Shown piece after piece: positions 15,750 to 24,722 of a stretch of 64,000 nt of DNA. Every line of letters begins with the position of its first letter. The stretch's first letter is position 1. The notes below the pieces were generated by a model. That model worked only from the letters and a program-made list of their open reading frames with translations. It was not told the origin of the DNA and ran no database searches. Source of the stretch: UBA3537 sp965658025 (GTDB lineage: Bacteria > Bacteroidota > Bacteroidia > Flavobacteriales > Flavobacteriaceae); contig CBFHQL010000003.1 of NCBI GenBank assembly GCA_965658025.1, forward strand, positions 62,001 through 126,000. The letters run 5' to 3'. Position numbers and translations under genes: made by a program.

Positions 15750-18700
15750 ATGCATAGGTTCTTCATTTCTGTACTATTAATTTCATGTTCTTATGTTATG
15801 GCACAAGAAACAAAGGGCTTGTTTCAAACGAAAAAACTACCCACAAACGATACCATTGTTTTTGATAGCCTAAGCATCAATCCGTCCTATTTTAAGGTTT
15901 TGGACGCCAATGGAAAAACACTTGATTCGACGCTCTATTCGATAGATTTTAAAAAAGCAGTTTTGAGCTTCAACGATGCTACTGTCCTCACAGACTCCGT
16001 AGAGGTATCCTACTTAAATTACCCTGATTTTTTAACCAAAACGTACAAGCATATTGACGAGTCTGTAATTGTAAATTCCACAGGTGCACTACGTCAATTG
16101 TATCAGTTGTCTGAACCCAACAATAGCCAAGAGGTCGTTCCCTTTGATGGGCTTATGACTTCTGGGAGTATAGCTCGAGGTGTCACTATTGGGAACAATC
16201 AAAACTCTGTTTTGAATAGCGAATTAGATTTACAGATAAGTGGTAAAATTAGTGAAAAAATCACGCTTAGGGCTTCTATACAAGATGCGAATATTCCGCT
16301 TCAACAAAGTGGATATTCTCAGCGATTAGATGAATTTGATCAAGTTTTTATAGAAGCTTTTACAGATCGTTGGGCGTTGCGCGCAGGCGATATAGACTTG
16401 GTGAATTCAAGCTCATATTTTGGTGCATTTTCAAAACGTGTCCAGGGGTTATCCGTAAATTCAACATTTAAACACCGAAATGCAACAACAACAGCTTTTG
16501 CTTCTGGGGCTTTGGTGCGCGGTCAGTTTGTGACAAGTCAGTTTGTTGCTCAAGAAGGAAATCAAGGGCCATACAAGCTTAAAGGGCCCAATAACGAATT
16601 GTTTGTTTTGGTCGTTTCTGGGAGTGAGACGGTTTATGTCAATGGAATTACTTTAGAACGTGGAGCCACGAAAGATTACATTATTGATTACAATGCGGGT
16701 GAAATTATATTCAACCCAACGTATCCCATCACTTCCGAAATGCGTATCACGGTCGATTATCAGTATAGTGAGCGTAATTATACAAGATTTGTTGGTTATG
16801 GAGGAGCAAAATATAATTCTAAATCTCTAAAATTTGGATTATCATTTTACAATGAAAATGATTTGAAAAATCAACCACTTCAGCAAAATTTAAATTCTAA
16901 TCAGGTAGATATTTTGGCCAATGCAGGCGATGATTCTTCGCTGATGACTGCACCGTCTGCAACTCCAGCAGAGTTTAGCGAAAATAGAATTTTATATAAA
17001 AAAGAAATCGTTGGCGGCGAGGAAATTTATGTGTTTTCAAATAATCCTGAAGATACTTTATTTCAAGTCAATTTTTTATTTGTTGGAGAACAACAGGGGG
17101 ATTATGAATTAGCCAATTCAAGTGCAATTTCGAACATTTATGCCTATGTACCACCAGTTTCAGGGCAAAAGCAAGGAAGTTATGCGCCTATTGTTCAATT
17201 GGTAGCGCCAGTTCAATTGCAACTTGCGGTATTGAATGGATCATATACGCCCAATGATAAAACAGCGCTGAGTTTTGAATTGGCTACAAGTAAAAACGAT
17301 TTGAACGTTTTTTCATCAATTTCTGATGATGATAACGATGGTTTTGCCGCACGATACGCTATAGATCAACATATTTTTAAAACACAAAAAGGGTGGCAAA
17401 TGCGTGTTTCTTCAGAGTTCGATTATATCCACAAGGACTTTAGAAACTTGGAAGGGCTATACAATCCAGAGTTTAATCGCGATTGGAATTTAGAACAACA
17501 ACCCACAAGTAATCAGATCGTGGCAGATTTTGGTGATCAACTATTGATAACTGCAGGTACAACTTTTAGGGATACCAATTTAAATCAAATTGAATATCAA
17601 TTTCAGCACCTCAATTTCTCTGAGGATTTTAATGGGAATCGTCATGTTTTAAATTCAAAACTGGGGTTCAAAAATCTTGAATTCAAAACCTATTCAAGTA
17701 TTTTGAGTACAGATGGTACGCGTTCAGCATCTACGTTTTTTCGTTCACTTTCTGAACTTAAATATAACGTAGGGTCGTTTTGGCCAGGAGTAAAATTTTC
17801 TACGGAACAAAATAAAATTACACAGTACCCTACAAATGAATTAGACCTTCAAAGTCAAAAATTTAGTGCATATGAAGCATTTGTGGGCGTTGGCGACTCT
17901 ACAAACATTTTTTTGAAAGCAGGATACATCAAGCGACTCAATGACAGTGTGCAAAGCAACCAACTCAAACGCATCAATACCTCGGACACCTATTACTTGA
18001 ATACACAAATCGTTAAAAATCAAAATTCAAACTTAAGTATAAACGCCAATTATCGCGTATTTAGACCTGAAGATCAGCAAAAAGCACAACAAAAAACACT
18101 TAACTCAAGGTTGTTTTTTGCTCAAAAATTTGCTGAAAATTTGGTGCAGTGGCAAACGGTTTTTGAGACGAGTTCTGGCCGGCTTCCTCAGCAAGATTTT
18201 ACCTATGTTGCCGTTGAGCCTGGGCAAGGCAGTTTTGTTTGGTTTGATTACAACAATAACGGGATTCAGGAGTTAGAAGAGTTCGAAGTGGCTCAGTTTC
18301 AGGATCAAGCAACCTATATTCGCGTACTTTTACCCAATCAAGTTTATATACGAACACATCAAAACCGCTTGAGTCAATCTCTAACTTTTGACCCTATAAA
18401 ATGGCGTGGGTCTTCAGATAAAACCAAAAGTTTTTGGTCTCATTTTTATAATCAAACTACATTTTTGATTGATCGTAAACAACGCAATGAAGGCCAAAAC
18501 ATAAGTTTGAATCCATTTCAATCTAATTTTGAGGACCAATTGGCATTGCAGTCTAATTTTCGTAATCAGTTGTTTTTTAATAGGGGGAAGCAACGCTATA
18601 CAATGTCTTATATCTTATCTGGCTCTGAGTTGCAGAATGTTCTTTCTTTTGGGACGATTACCCAAAAAGGATATGCACATCAATTAAATTTCACCCACAA

Positions 18701-19190
18701 AATTCAAAATCAATGGCTTTTGAATCTTCAAGCTAATTTTGATAATAATAAGTCTGCAAGCGAAACTTATTCTTCCAAAAATTTTGATTTAGATCAATTT
18801 TTGTTGCACCCCAAAATTTCATATTTGTTAGACAACAACAAACGCTTTGATTTATATTATCAATTTCAAACGAAGGACAATTTAATACGGGCTAAAGAAC
18901 AATTGAAGCAACACAAACTGGGTGTTTCTGCCATGATGACTCAAAACCAAAAAGCATCCGTATCAGCGGAGTTCAACTATTTTTCGAATAGTTTTGATGG
19001 CAACGCCAATACGCCTGTTGCTTATCAAATGATGGAAGGTCTTCAGCCCGGAACAAACTTTACTTGGACATTGATTGCTCAAAAAAAACTGACCAAGTAT
19101 TTAGATTTAAACCTCAATTATTTTGGTAGGAAAAGTGAAACTAGCCGTACAATTCATTCTGGAACAGTTCAGCTAAAAGCTTATTTCTAA
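15750..19190 (+). CDS. Large outer-membrane beta-rich protein, function unknown
   Basis: A 1146-residue exported protein with a signal peptide ending near residue 18 (YVMAQE). The first 120 residues look like a periplasmic beta domain. Around 290-350 is a conserved-looking segment (YVNGITLERG, DYIIDYNAGEIIF, MRITVDYQY) that I associate with giant Bacteroidetes surface proteins. The remainder is a succession of amphipathic strands ending in an aromatic residue (VQLKAYF), as in outer-membrane barrels. An acidic calcium-like stretch (DYNNNGIQELEE) occurs near 835. I do not recognise a named family. It stands alone behind a divergent promoter region. Confidence 0.6.
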   Translation: MHRFFISVLLISCSYVMAQETKGLFQTKKLPTNDTIVFDSLSINPSYFKVLDANGKTLDSTLYSIDFKKAVLSFNDATVLTDSVEVSYLNYPDFLTKTYKHIDESVIVNSTGALRQLYQLSEPNNSQEVVPFDGLMTSGSIARGVTIGNNQNSVLNSELDLQISGKISEKITLRASIQDANIPLQQSGYSQRLDEFDQVFIEAFTDRWALRAGDIDLVNSSSYFGAFSKRVQGLSVNSTFKHRNATTTAFASGALVRGQFVTSQFVAQEGNQGPYKLKGPNNELFVLVVSGSETVYVNGITLERGATKDYIIDYNAGEIIFNPTYPITSEMRITVDYQYSERNYTRFVGYGGAKYNSKSLKFGLSFYNENDLKNQPLQQNLNSNQVDILANAGDDSSLMTAPSATPAEFSENRILYKKEIVGGEEIYVFSNNPEDTLFQVNFLFVGEQQGDYELANSSAISNIYAYVPPVSGQKQGSYAPIVQLVAPVQLQLAVLNGSYTPNDKTALSFELATSKNDLNVFSSISDDDNDGFAARYAIDQHIFKTQKGWQMRVSSEFDYIHKDFRNLEGLYNPEFNRDWNLEQQPTSNQIVADFGDQLLITAGTTFRDTNLNQIEYQFQHLNFSEDFNGNRHVLNSKLGFKNLEFKTYSSILSTDGTRSASTFFRSLSELKYNVGSFWPGVKFSTEQNKITQYPTNELDLQSQKFSAYEAFVGVGDSTNIFLKAGYIKRLNDSVQSNQLKRINTSDTYYLNTQIVKNQNSNLSINANYRVFRPEDQQKAQQKTLNSRLFFAQKFAENLVQWQTVFETSSGRLPQQDFTYVAVEPGQGSFVWFDYNNNGIQELEEFEVAQFQDQATYIRVLLPNQVYIRTHQNRLSQSLTFDPIKWRGSSDKTKSFWSHFYNQTTFLIDRKQRNEGQNISLNPFQSNFEDQLALQSNFRNQLFFNRGKQRYTMSYILSGSELQNVLSFGTITQKGYAHQLNFTHKIQNQWLLNLQANFDNNKSASETYSSKNFDLDQFLLHPKISYLLDNNKRFDLYYQFQTKDNLIRAKEQLKQHKLGVSAMMTQNQKASVSAEFNYFSNSFDGNANTPVAYQMMEGLQPGTNFTWTLIAQKKLTKYLDLNLNYFGRKSETSRTIHSGTVQLKAYF

Positions 19191-19244
19191 GATTTTTTGT
19201 GGTACGATATTTGTTAATTAATCTTTGTTCTAAATCATATTACC

Positions 19245-19778
19245 ATGAAAAAAATACCTACCATTATTGTCGTTTTATTTTGTGTTCAATTCTCAATGGC
19301 GCAAACTACAATTGAATCTTCAAAGGACATTTCCGAACGTCGTCATGAATTAAAATTGGAGACGATTAAGCTTATGGCTGTTCCTGCTCTTGAACTAAAT
19401 TATGAATATATCAAAGACGTAAATCAAGGATTTGGCGCTATTTTGCTATTAAATTTTGATAAAAAAAATTATAACGAAAAGCTGTCTTTGACTCCTTATT
19501 TTCGATTTTATTTTAACACAAACCAAGAGTATGGTGCCAAAGGTTTTTTTGTAAAGGCCTTTAGCTCTTTTTATTCGGGTAGGGAATCAGAATATTATGA
19601 TAATGATGATAGAGAAGGTTTTTTTGATATTGCATTGGGCTTTGGAGCCGGTCAGAAACTCATCAATAAATCTGGGTTTGTATTTGAATATTTTATTGGT
19701 GCCGGCCGCAATCTTTTAGGTAATTCCGATGAAACAATGATGGCTAAATTTGGCGTAAATGTTGGCTATCGTTTCTAA
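19245..19778 (+). CDS. Small outer-membrane barrel protein, hypothetical
   Basis: A 177-residue protein with a signal peptide (cut near SMAQ/TT, residue 20) and alternating hydrophobic/polar strands ending in GVNVGYRF, with a C-terminal phenylalanine as in outer-membrane barrels. The pattern LMAVPALELNYEYI near 45 and the closing glycine-rich strands resemble DUF3575-type proteins. Separated by 54 bases from the large protein upstream, and converging with the lectin-repeat gene 8 bases away. Confidence 0.6.
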   Translation: MKKIPTIIVVLFCVQFSMAQTTIESSKDISERRHELKLETIKLMAVPALELNYEYIKDVNQGFGAILLLNFDKKNYNEKLSLTPYFRFYFNTNQEYGAKGFFVKAFSSFYSGRESEYYDNDDREGFFDIALGFGAGQKLINKSGFVFEYFIGAGRNLLGNSDETMMAKFGVNVGYRF

Positions 19779-19786
19779 AAGAGCGC

Positions 19787-22186
19787 TTACCTTCTTAAAG
19801 TAAAATGAGATCTAAATTGTTTTTCAACCCCATTTTCGTCATAATAAGTCACTAAAAACCAGTAATCGTTTGTAGGCATTAATGTGTTGTTATAAGCGCC
19901 ATTCCATCCAGAACCCGAGGTTTTAAATTGTTTAAGGAGTTTTCCAAAACGATCAAAAATAGAGATGAGTCCAGTCTGATTTTTAAGACAATCTATATTC
20001 CAAAAATCGTTGTATCCATCGCCATTTGGTGTGAAAAATTTAGGATATGATAGTATGGTCACTCTAGACTCCGGCTCATTGCTGCACCCCTGAGCATCCC
20101 TTACTTTTACAATGTGATCTTGACACCCAACAACATTTTGAAAAATAGGGCTATTTTGCCAAAGCCCACCATCTAATTGATATTCATAATCACCACTACC
20201 ACCTGTTACAGTAACTTCAATCATTTGATTAGTAGCAAAAGGGTCAGAGATGTTTTCTGTTGAAATTGTTAAAGTATTGATGGGATTGACGTTGACGGTT
20301 TCTGTTGTGGTGTTTGCACACTGTCCAGGGTCTGGAGTAAACGTATATGTGGTCGTTACCAAATTATTAACCGTTGATGGAGACCAACTTCCTAAAATAT
20401 TTTCTTCAGAAAAAATAGGAAGCGATGCAGTAGTTTCACCAATACATATATCATCAATCTGAAACGTTGGTGTTATTTTTTGTAAAACCGTAATTTCAAT
20501 CGTTGTAGGAACTACACATACTCCACTATTTGGGGTAAAAGTATATTGCGTTGTTGTTGTATTGTCAATGGTTGGAGGGTTCCAAGTTCCTGTAATGCCG
20601 TTGTTTGATGATGGTAATGGCGATACAGGATCACCAACGCAGATATCCGCAACAGGGTCAAAAGTTGCTTTAATTATCGGATTAACGACCACTTGAACAG
20701 GTGCAGGAGTTGTAGCACATTGTATATCAGGGGTAAAAGTGTAATCTGTAGTTGTTGTTGGATCAAACGCAGGACTCCAAGTTCCCGTTACGCCATTAAT
20801 ATCTGTTGGGGGTAATGGATTTGGATCGCCCTCACAAATAGGGTTAATTGGGTCAAATGTTGTTGTGATAATGGGATTAACGACCACTTGAACAGGCGCA
20901 GGAGTTGTAGCACATTGTATATCAGGGGTAAAAGTGTAATCTGTAGTTGTAGTTGGATCAAACGCAGGACTCCAAGTTCCCGTTACGCCATTAATATCTG
21001 TTGGGGGTAATGGACTTGGGTCGCCTTCACAAATAGGATCAATTGGGTCAAATGTTGTTGTAATGATAGGGTTTACTACGACTTGAAGTGTAGTCGGAGA
21101 TGCACATTGTACATCAGGGGTAAAAGTGTAATCTGTGGTCGTTGTTGGGTCAAACGCAGGACTCCAAGTTCCTGTTACGCCATTAACATCTGCTAGGGGT
21201 AATGGATTCGGATCGCCCACACAAATAGGTGGAATTGGATTAAAAACTGTAGCATTTTGTGGCGTTACAGTGATAATTACATCTTCTGTTGTTGGTTCAC
21301 CACATACGTCTTCTATGGTTACTGTGTATGTGGTGGTGGTTGAAGGAGAAAGAGTTGGGTTAGGAATATTTATATTACTTACCCCAGTGCTAGGGCTCCA
21401 TGTATATGTATTTCCACTCGGGATTTCAGCATCAACTTGTACAGATTCTCCATCACAAATGGTTTGATCTTGCAATAATAGGTTTTCAACAAAAGAAATG
21501 CTATTGAAACAAACCTGGTGAAGATTTGAACTCCCCCCAGTGGAACCTACAAAACCAAAATACACTGAACTATCTCCACCAAAAATAGTGTTTTTTATAT
21601 CTCGATTCAACGGTAATCGCAACTCACAATCAAAAAACACTTCAAAAGTCTGTGTTGAAGCCGTCCAAACGATTTTCACATCATGATCCGCACCGTCTTC
21701 CATGTTGTTACTTGTGCTTGTTGGTGGTACAGGGCCTTTTAAGTTGTTAGGACTAGAGTGGGAAGCATTACCGTTAATCATAATCGATAAATGATCATAA
21801 AATGGATCGTTTTGGTCATTGTTTTGCCACGTATCAAATTCCACAATTAATGAACTTGAAATACCCTCGTATCCAACGCCACCTCCAGAATTACCAATTT
21901 CAGGTGTAGATGTTCTTTTAAAAACCAGAGCCATTCCATCGGCTCCATTGGCATCTGTAGAGCCAAAATTATTTTTATAATAAATGGTAAAATCATCATC
22001 GAAATCAATAGGATTGTTATACCAAACGCCTCCACTTTGCCACTGAACATCGTCTGTGATTCGGTAACAATTGTTTCCAATTGACACACCATCACCAATA
22101 GTCACAGCATTGAGTTGGGCATGGCTTGGAGTTATGTTTGAAATTAAAAAAAATCCTAAAAAAAAGAGATATATTAGTCTTTTCAA
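19787..22186 (-). CDS. Secreted L-type lectin-like repeat protein with T9SS type B sorting domain
   Basis: A 799-residue exported protein. After a signal peptide (about 1-23, ending SHAQ) come an L-type lectin-like domain (about 25-230: GADGMALVFKR, VEFDTWQNND, HLSIMING), then six or seven Ig-like beta repeats of about 64 residues, three of them nearly identical, and a C-terminal type B sorting domain from about 715 (FFTPNGDGYNDFW, IFDRFGKLLKQ, NDYWFLVTY, HFTLRR). The last is the gliding-motility-associated domain recognised by the type IX system, so the protein should be exported to the surface or medium. The ligand is unknown. Confidence 0.88.
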   Translation of the reverse strand: MKRLIYLFFLGFFLISNITPSHAQLNAVTIGDGVSIGNNCYRITDDVQWQSGGVWYNNPIDFDDDFTIYYKNNFGSTDANGADGMALVFKRTSTPEIGNSGGGVGYEGISSSLIVEFDTWQNNDQNDPFYDHLSIMINGNASHSSPNNLKGPVPPTSTSNNMEDGADHDVKIVWTASTQTFEVFFDCELRLPLNRDIKNTIFGGDSSVYFGFVGSTGGSSNLHQVCFNSISFVENLLLQDQTICDGESVQVDAEIPSGNTYTWSPSTGVSNINIPNPTLSPSTTTTYTVTIEDVCGEPTTEDVIITVTPQNATVFNPIPPICVGDPNPLPLADVNGVTGTWSPAFDPTTTTDYTFTPDVQCASPTTLQVVVNPIITTTFDPIDPICEGDPSPLPPTDINGVTGTWSPAFDPTTTTDYTFTPDIQCATTPAPVQVVVNPIITTTFDPINPICEGDPNPLPPTDINGVTGTWSPAFDPTTTTDYTFTPDIQCATTPAPVQVVVNPIIKATFDPVADICVGDPVSPLPSSNNGITGTWNPPTIDNTTTTQYTFTPNSGVCVVPTTIEITVLQKITPTFQIDDICIGETTASLPIFSEENILGSWSPSTVNNLVTTTYTFTPDPGQCANTTTETVNVNPINTLTISTENISDPFATNQMIEVTVTGGSGDYEYQLDGGLWQNSPIFQNVVGCQDHIVKVRDAQGCSNEPESRVTILSYPKFFTPNGDGYNDFWNIDCLKNQTGLISIFDRFGKLLKQFKTSGSGWNGAYNNTLMPTNDYWFLVTYYDENGVEKQFRSHFTLRR
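20641..21220 (-). repeat. Tandem ~195-base repeats inside the lectin-repeat gene
   Basis: Three consecutive units carry nearly identical bases. The same word (gcacattgtatatcagg or a close variant) recurs at 20715, 20910 and 21102, giving periods of 195 and 192 bases, or 65 and 64 codons. The first two units are almost base-identical, which suggests recent duplication or gene conversion. Confidence 0.85.
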
Positions 22187-22346
22187 GTCAAGTCAGTTTC
22201 TGCCGTAATGCAATTCAAAATTATTTGAATCACAATATAGGAACATATCTGTATACTACTGCTTAATAAAACAATACATTTGCAATACAGGTTCTCGAAT
22301 TTATACTAAAAAGAGGGTTTTTTTGAGTATTTGACACAATTATTAG

Positions 22347-23894
22347 TTAAGAGTGTAGTTTTTGTAACCAGTTTTTCATTGATACATGGCTTTCAATTAG
22401 AGTTTTTAAGTCTTCAATGGCTACTCTTTCTTGTTCCATTGTGTCTCTAAAACGAACTGTAACGGTATTGTTTTTCGCTGTTTCGTGGTCAACAGTAATA
22501 CAAAAAGGGGTTCCTATGGCATCTTGCCTTCGGTAGCGTCTTCCAACGGCATCTTTTTCGTCGTAAGCTACATTAAATTCCCATCGCAATTCTTTCAAAA
22601 TTTCTTTGGCAATCTCTGGAAGTCCATCTTTTTTTACAAGGGGTAGAATAGCTGCTTTTATCGGCGCCAAGACCGCAGGAAGTTTTAGCACTGTTCGTGT
22701 GGAATTGTTTTCTAATACTTCATTTTTTAAGCTGTTCGAAAACACAGCCAAAAACATTCGATCCAATCCAATTGAAGTTTCTAAAACATAAGGAACATAG
22801 TTTTTATTTTCTTCTGGATCAAAGAATTGAAGTTTTTTGCCTGCGTATTTTTCGTGTTGACTAAGGTCAAAGTCTGTTCTGGAATGAATGCCTTCAAGTT
22901 CTTTAAAACCAAAAGGGAATTTGAACTCGATGTCGGCTGCAGCATCGGCATAATGTGCCAATTTTTCATGGTCATGAAAACGGTAGTTTTCTTCACCCAT
23001 TCCTAGAGATAGGTGCCAATTTAGCCGTTTTTCTTTCCAATGTTCGTACCATTTTCCTTGCGTTCCAGGTTTGATAAAAAACTGCATTTCCATTTGTTCA
23101 AACTCACGCATTCTAAAAATGAATTGACGCGCGACAATCTCGTTTCTAAATGCCTTTCCTGTTTGCGCTATACCAAAAGGAATTTTCATCCGTCCTGTTT
23201 TTTGGACATTCAAAAAGTTGACAAAAATACCTTGAGCAGTTTCAGGGCGAAGGTACAGATCCATCGCACTGTCAGCAGATGCACCTAACTTTGTACCAAA
23301 CATGAGGTTAAATTGTTTCACGTCAGTCCAATTGCGGCTTCCACTTACAGGATCTGCAATTTCGAGTTCCTCTATAAGGGCTTTTACGTCTGCCAAATCT
23401 TCATTTTCAAGAGATCTGGCCATGCGTTTCAGGGTTAAATCTATTTTTTCTTGATACCCTAAAACCCGTTGATTTGTACTTAAAAACTCGTTTTCGTTGA
23501 ATGCATCTCCAAAGCGTTTTTTAGCTTTTTTGACTTCTTTTTCAATTTTTTGTTCAAGTTTAGCGCAATAATCTTCGATGAGGACATCGGCTCTGTAGCG
23601 TTTTTTAGAGTCTTTATTATCTACCAATGGATCATTAAACGCATCAACATGTCCGGAGGCCTTCCACGTGGTGGGATGCATAAAGATTGCAGCATCAAGT
23701 CCTACAATATTGGAGTTCATTTGCACCATAGCTTTCCACCAGTATTCGCGTATATTTTTCTTTAATTCTGTACCGTTTTGACCGTAGTCGTATACAGCAC
23801 TTAGTCCGTCGTAGATTTCGCTGCTTTGGAATACAAAACCGTACTCTTTGGCATGTGAAATAACGTTTTTAAAATGATCTTCTTGGTTATTCAT
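22347..23894 (-). CDS. glyS: Glycyl-tRNA synthetase, dimeric class II type
   Basis: Charges tRNA(Gly). It has 515 residues and belongs to the homodimeric (eukaryote/Gram-positive-like) form, not the alpha2beta2 form. Motifs are YDYGQNGTELKKNIREYWW near 31, RPETAQGIFVNF (class II motif 2 region, near 215), FRNEI/FRMREFEQMEMQ near 260, and SIGLDRMFLAVF (motif 3) near 370. The C-terminal anticodon-binding domain begins about 405. The start codon lies four bases after a consensus -7 box, which implies a leaderless or nearly leaderless message. Confidence 0.95.
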   Translation of the reverse strand: MNNQEDHFKNVISHAKEYGFVFQSSEIYDGLSAVYDYGQNGTELKKNIREYWWKAMVQMNSNIVGLDAAIFMHPTTWKASGHVDAFNDPLVDNKDSKKRYRADVLIEDYCAKLEQKIEKEVKKAKKRFGDAFNENEFLSTNQRVLGYQEKIDLTLKRMARSLENEDLADVKALIEELEIADPVSGSRNWTDVKQFNLMFGTKLGASADSAMDLYLRPETAQGIFVNFLNVQKTGRMKIPFGIAQTGKAFRNEIVARQFIFRMREFEQMEMQFFIKPGTQGKWYEHWKEKRLNWHLSLGMGEENYRFHDHEKLAHYADAAADIEFKFPFGFKELEGIHSRTDFDLSQHEKYAGKKLQFFDPEENKNYVPYVLETSIGLDRMFLAVFSNSLKNEVLENNSTRTVLKLPAVLAPIKAAILPLVKKDGLPEIAKEILKELRWEFNVAYDEKDAVGRRYRRQDAIGTPFCITVDHETAKNNTVTVRFRDTMEQERVAIEDLKTLIESHVSMKNWLQKLHS

Positions 23895-23898
23895 GCCA

Positions 23899-23906
23899 CA
23901 AAAATA
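23899..23906 (-). promoter_or_regulatory. glyS -7 box adjacent to the start codon
   Basis: The reverse strand reads TATTTTTG, a full TAnnTTTG match, ending four bases before the glyS ATG (23892-23894). No clear -33 TTG is present. Confidence 0.45.
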
Positions 23907-23981
23907 GAAAACCCCAAGAAATTAAATAGCGAGAATCCAAAAAATATAAGATTATTTTTAAATTTACCTACCCTCAACGCT

Positions 23982-24680
23982 ATGGCTTTTATAAACTATT
24001 TAATCGATTTATTTTTTCCGCCTCAATGTCAAGCTTGCAAGTCTATTTTGAAAGACAACGAGTTTGAAATTTGTGTGGCTTGCCGCCATCAATTACCTAT
24101 TACAAATTTCCATTTCCAGCAAGACCACCCATTGAACCATTTATTTTTTGGACGAATTAATTTTGTTGCTTCCACGTCTTTATTTTATTTTCAAAAGCAC
24201 AGTCGAGTTCAAACCCTCTTACATAATCTTAAGTATAATCAACAAAAATCTGTAGGAACAACTTTAGGATTGTGGCTTGGAACAGAAATGAAAATTTCCA
24301 AACGTTTTGACAAAATTGACATTGTAGTTCCTGTGCCTACACACAAAAAAAGACTAAAAAAGCGTGGTTACAATCAAGTATTGCCTTTTGCAATGGCAAT
24401 CGCCACAGTATTTGATATCCCTTGTGACGATACTGTTTTAATAAAGAAACAACACACAAAAACCCAAGTTTTTCAAACCAAAGAAGAACGTTGGAATTCT
24501 GTTGTCCATAATTTTCAAATGGCCAAAAGCGAGGTAGTTTTTGGAAAGCATGTTTTGTTGGTTGATGATCTCATTACAACGGGTGCTACCATTGAAGCGT
24601 GTTCAAAAGTGTTGCTCGATGCAGGTGTTAAACACTTGAGTTTAGCAACCATAGCAATTGCATCATCTATGTTTCGCTAA
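23982..24680 (+). CDS. ComF family phosphoribosyltransferase-like protein
   Basis: A 232-residue protein related to ComF/GntX. The N-terminus has a four-cysteine zinc site (C16-x2-C19 and C31-x2-C34), and the C-terminal phosphoribosyltransferase domain has the PRPP loop VLLVDDLITTGAT near 190. Family members support DNA uptake or DNA-linked metabolism; the exact activity is unknown. I start at the ATG at 23982 because upstream in-frame codons overlap the divergent glyS promoter and read as low-complexity sequence. Confidence 0.88.
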   Translation: MAFINYLIDLFFPPQCQACKSILKDNEFEICVACRHQLPITNFHFQQDHPLNHLFFGRINFVASTSLFYFQKHSRVQTLLHNLKYNQQKSVGTTLGLWLGTEMKISKRFDKIDIVVPVPTHKKRLKKRGYNQVLPFAMAIATVFDIPCDDTVLIKKQHTKTQVFQTKEERWNSVVHNFQMAKSEVVFGKHVLLVDDLITTGATIEACSKVLLDAGVKHLSLATIAIASSMFR

Positions 24681-24722
24681 AATTAAAATAAGTTGTTTCT
24701 TTGTGTTGCTCAATGTAGGTAT

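Noticed and set aside
20641..21220. Regular repeats that could suggest a CRISPR array
   Set aside because: Period is about 195 bases, units are in frame and encode Ig-like repeats of one protein.
20250..21467. Antisense frames opposite the lectin-repeat gene
   Set aside because: Valine-rich, repeat-derived mirrors of the threonine-rich repeats; no start context.
23874..23981. Longer N-terminus for the ComF-like protein
   Set aside because: It overlaps the 5' end of glyS and the glyS -7 box and has no similarity to the family N-terminus.
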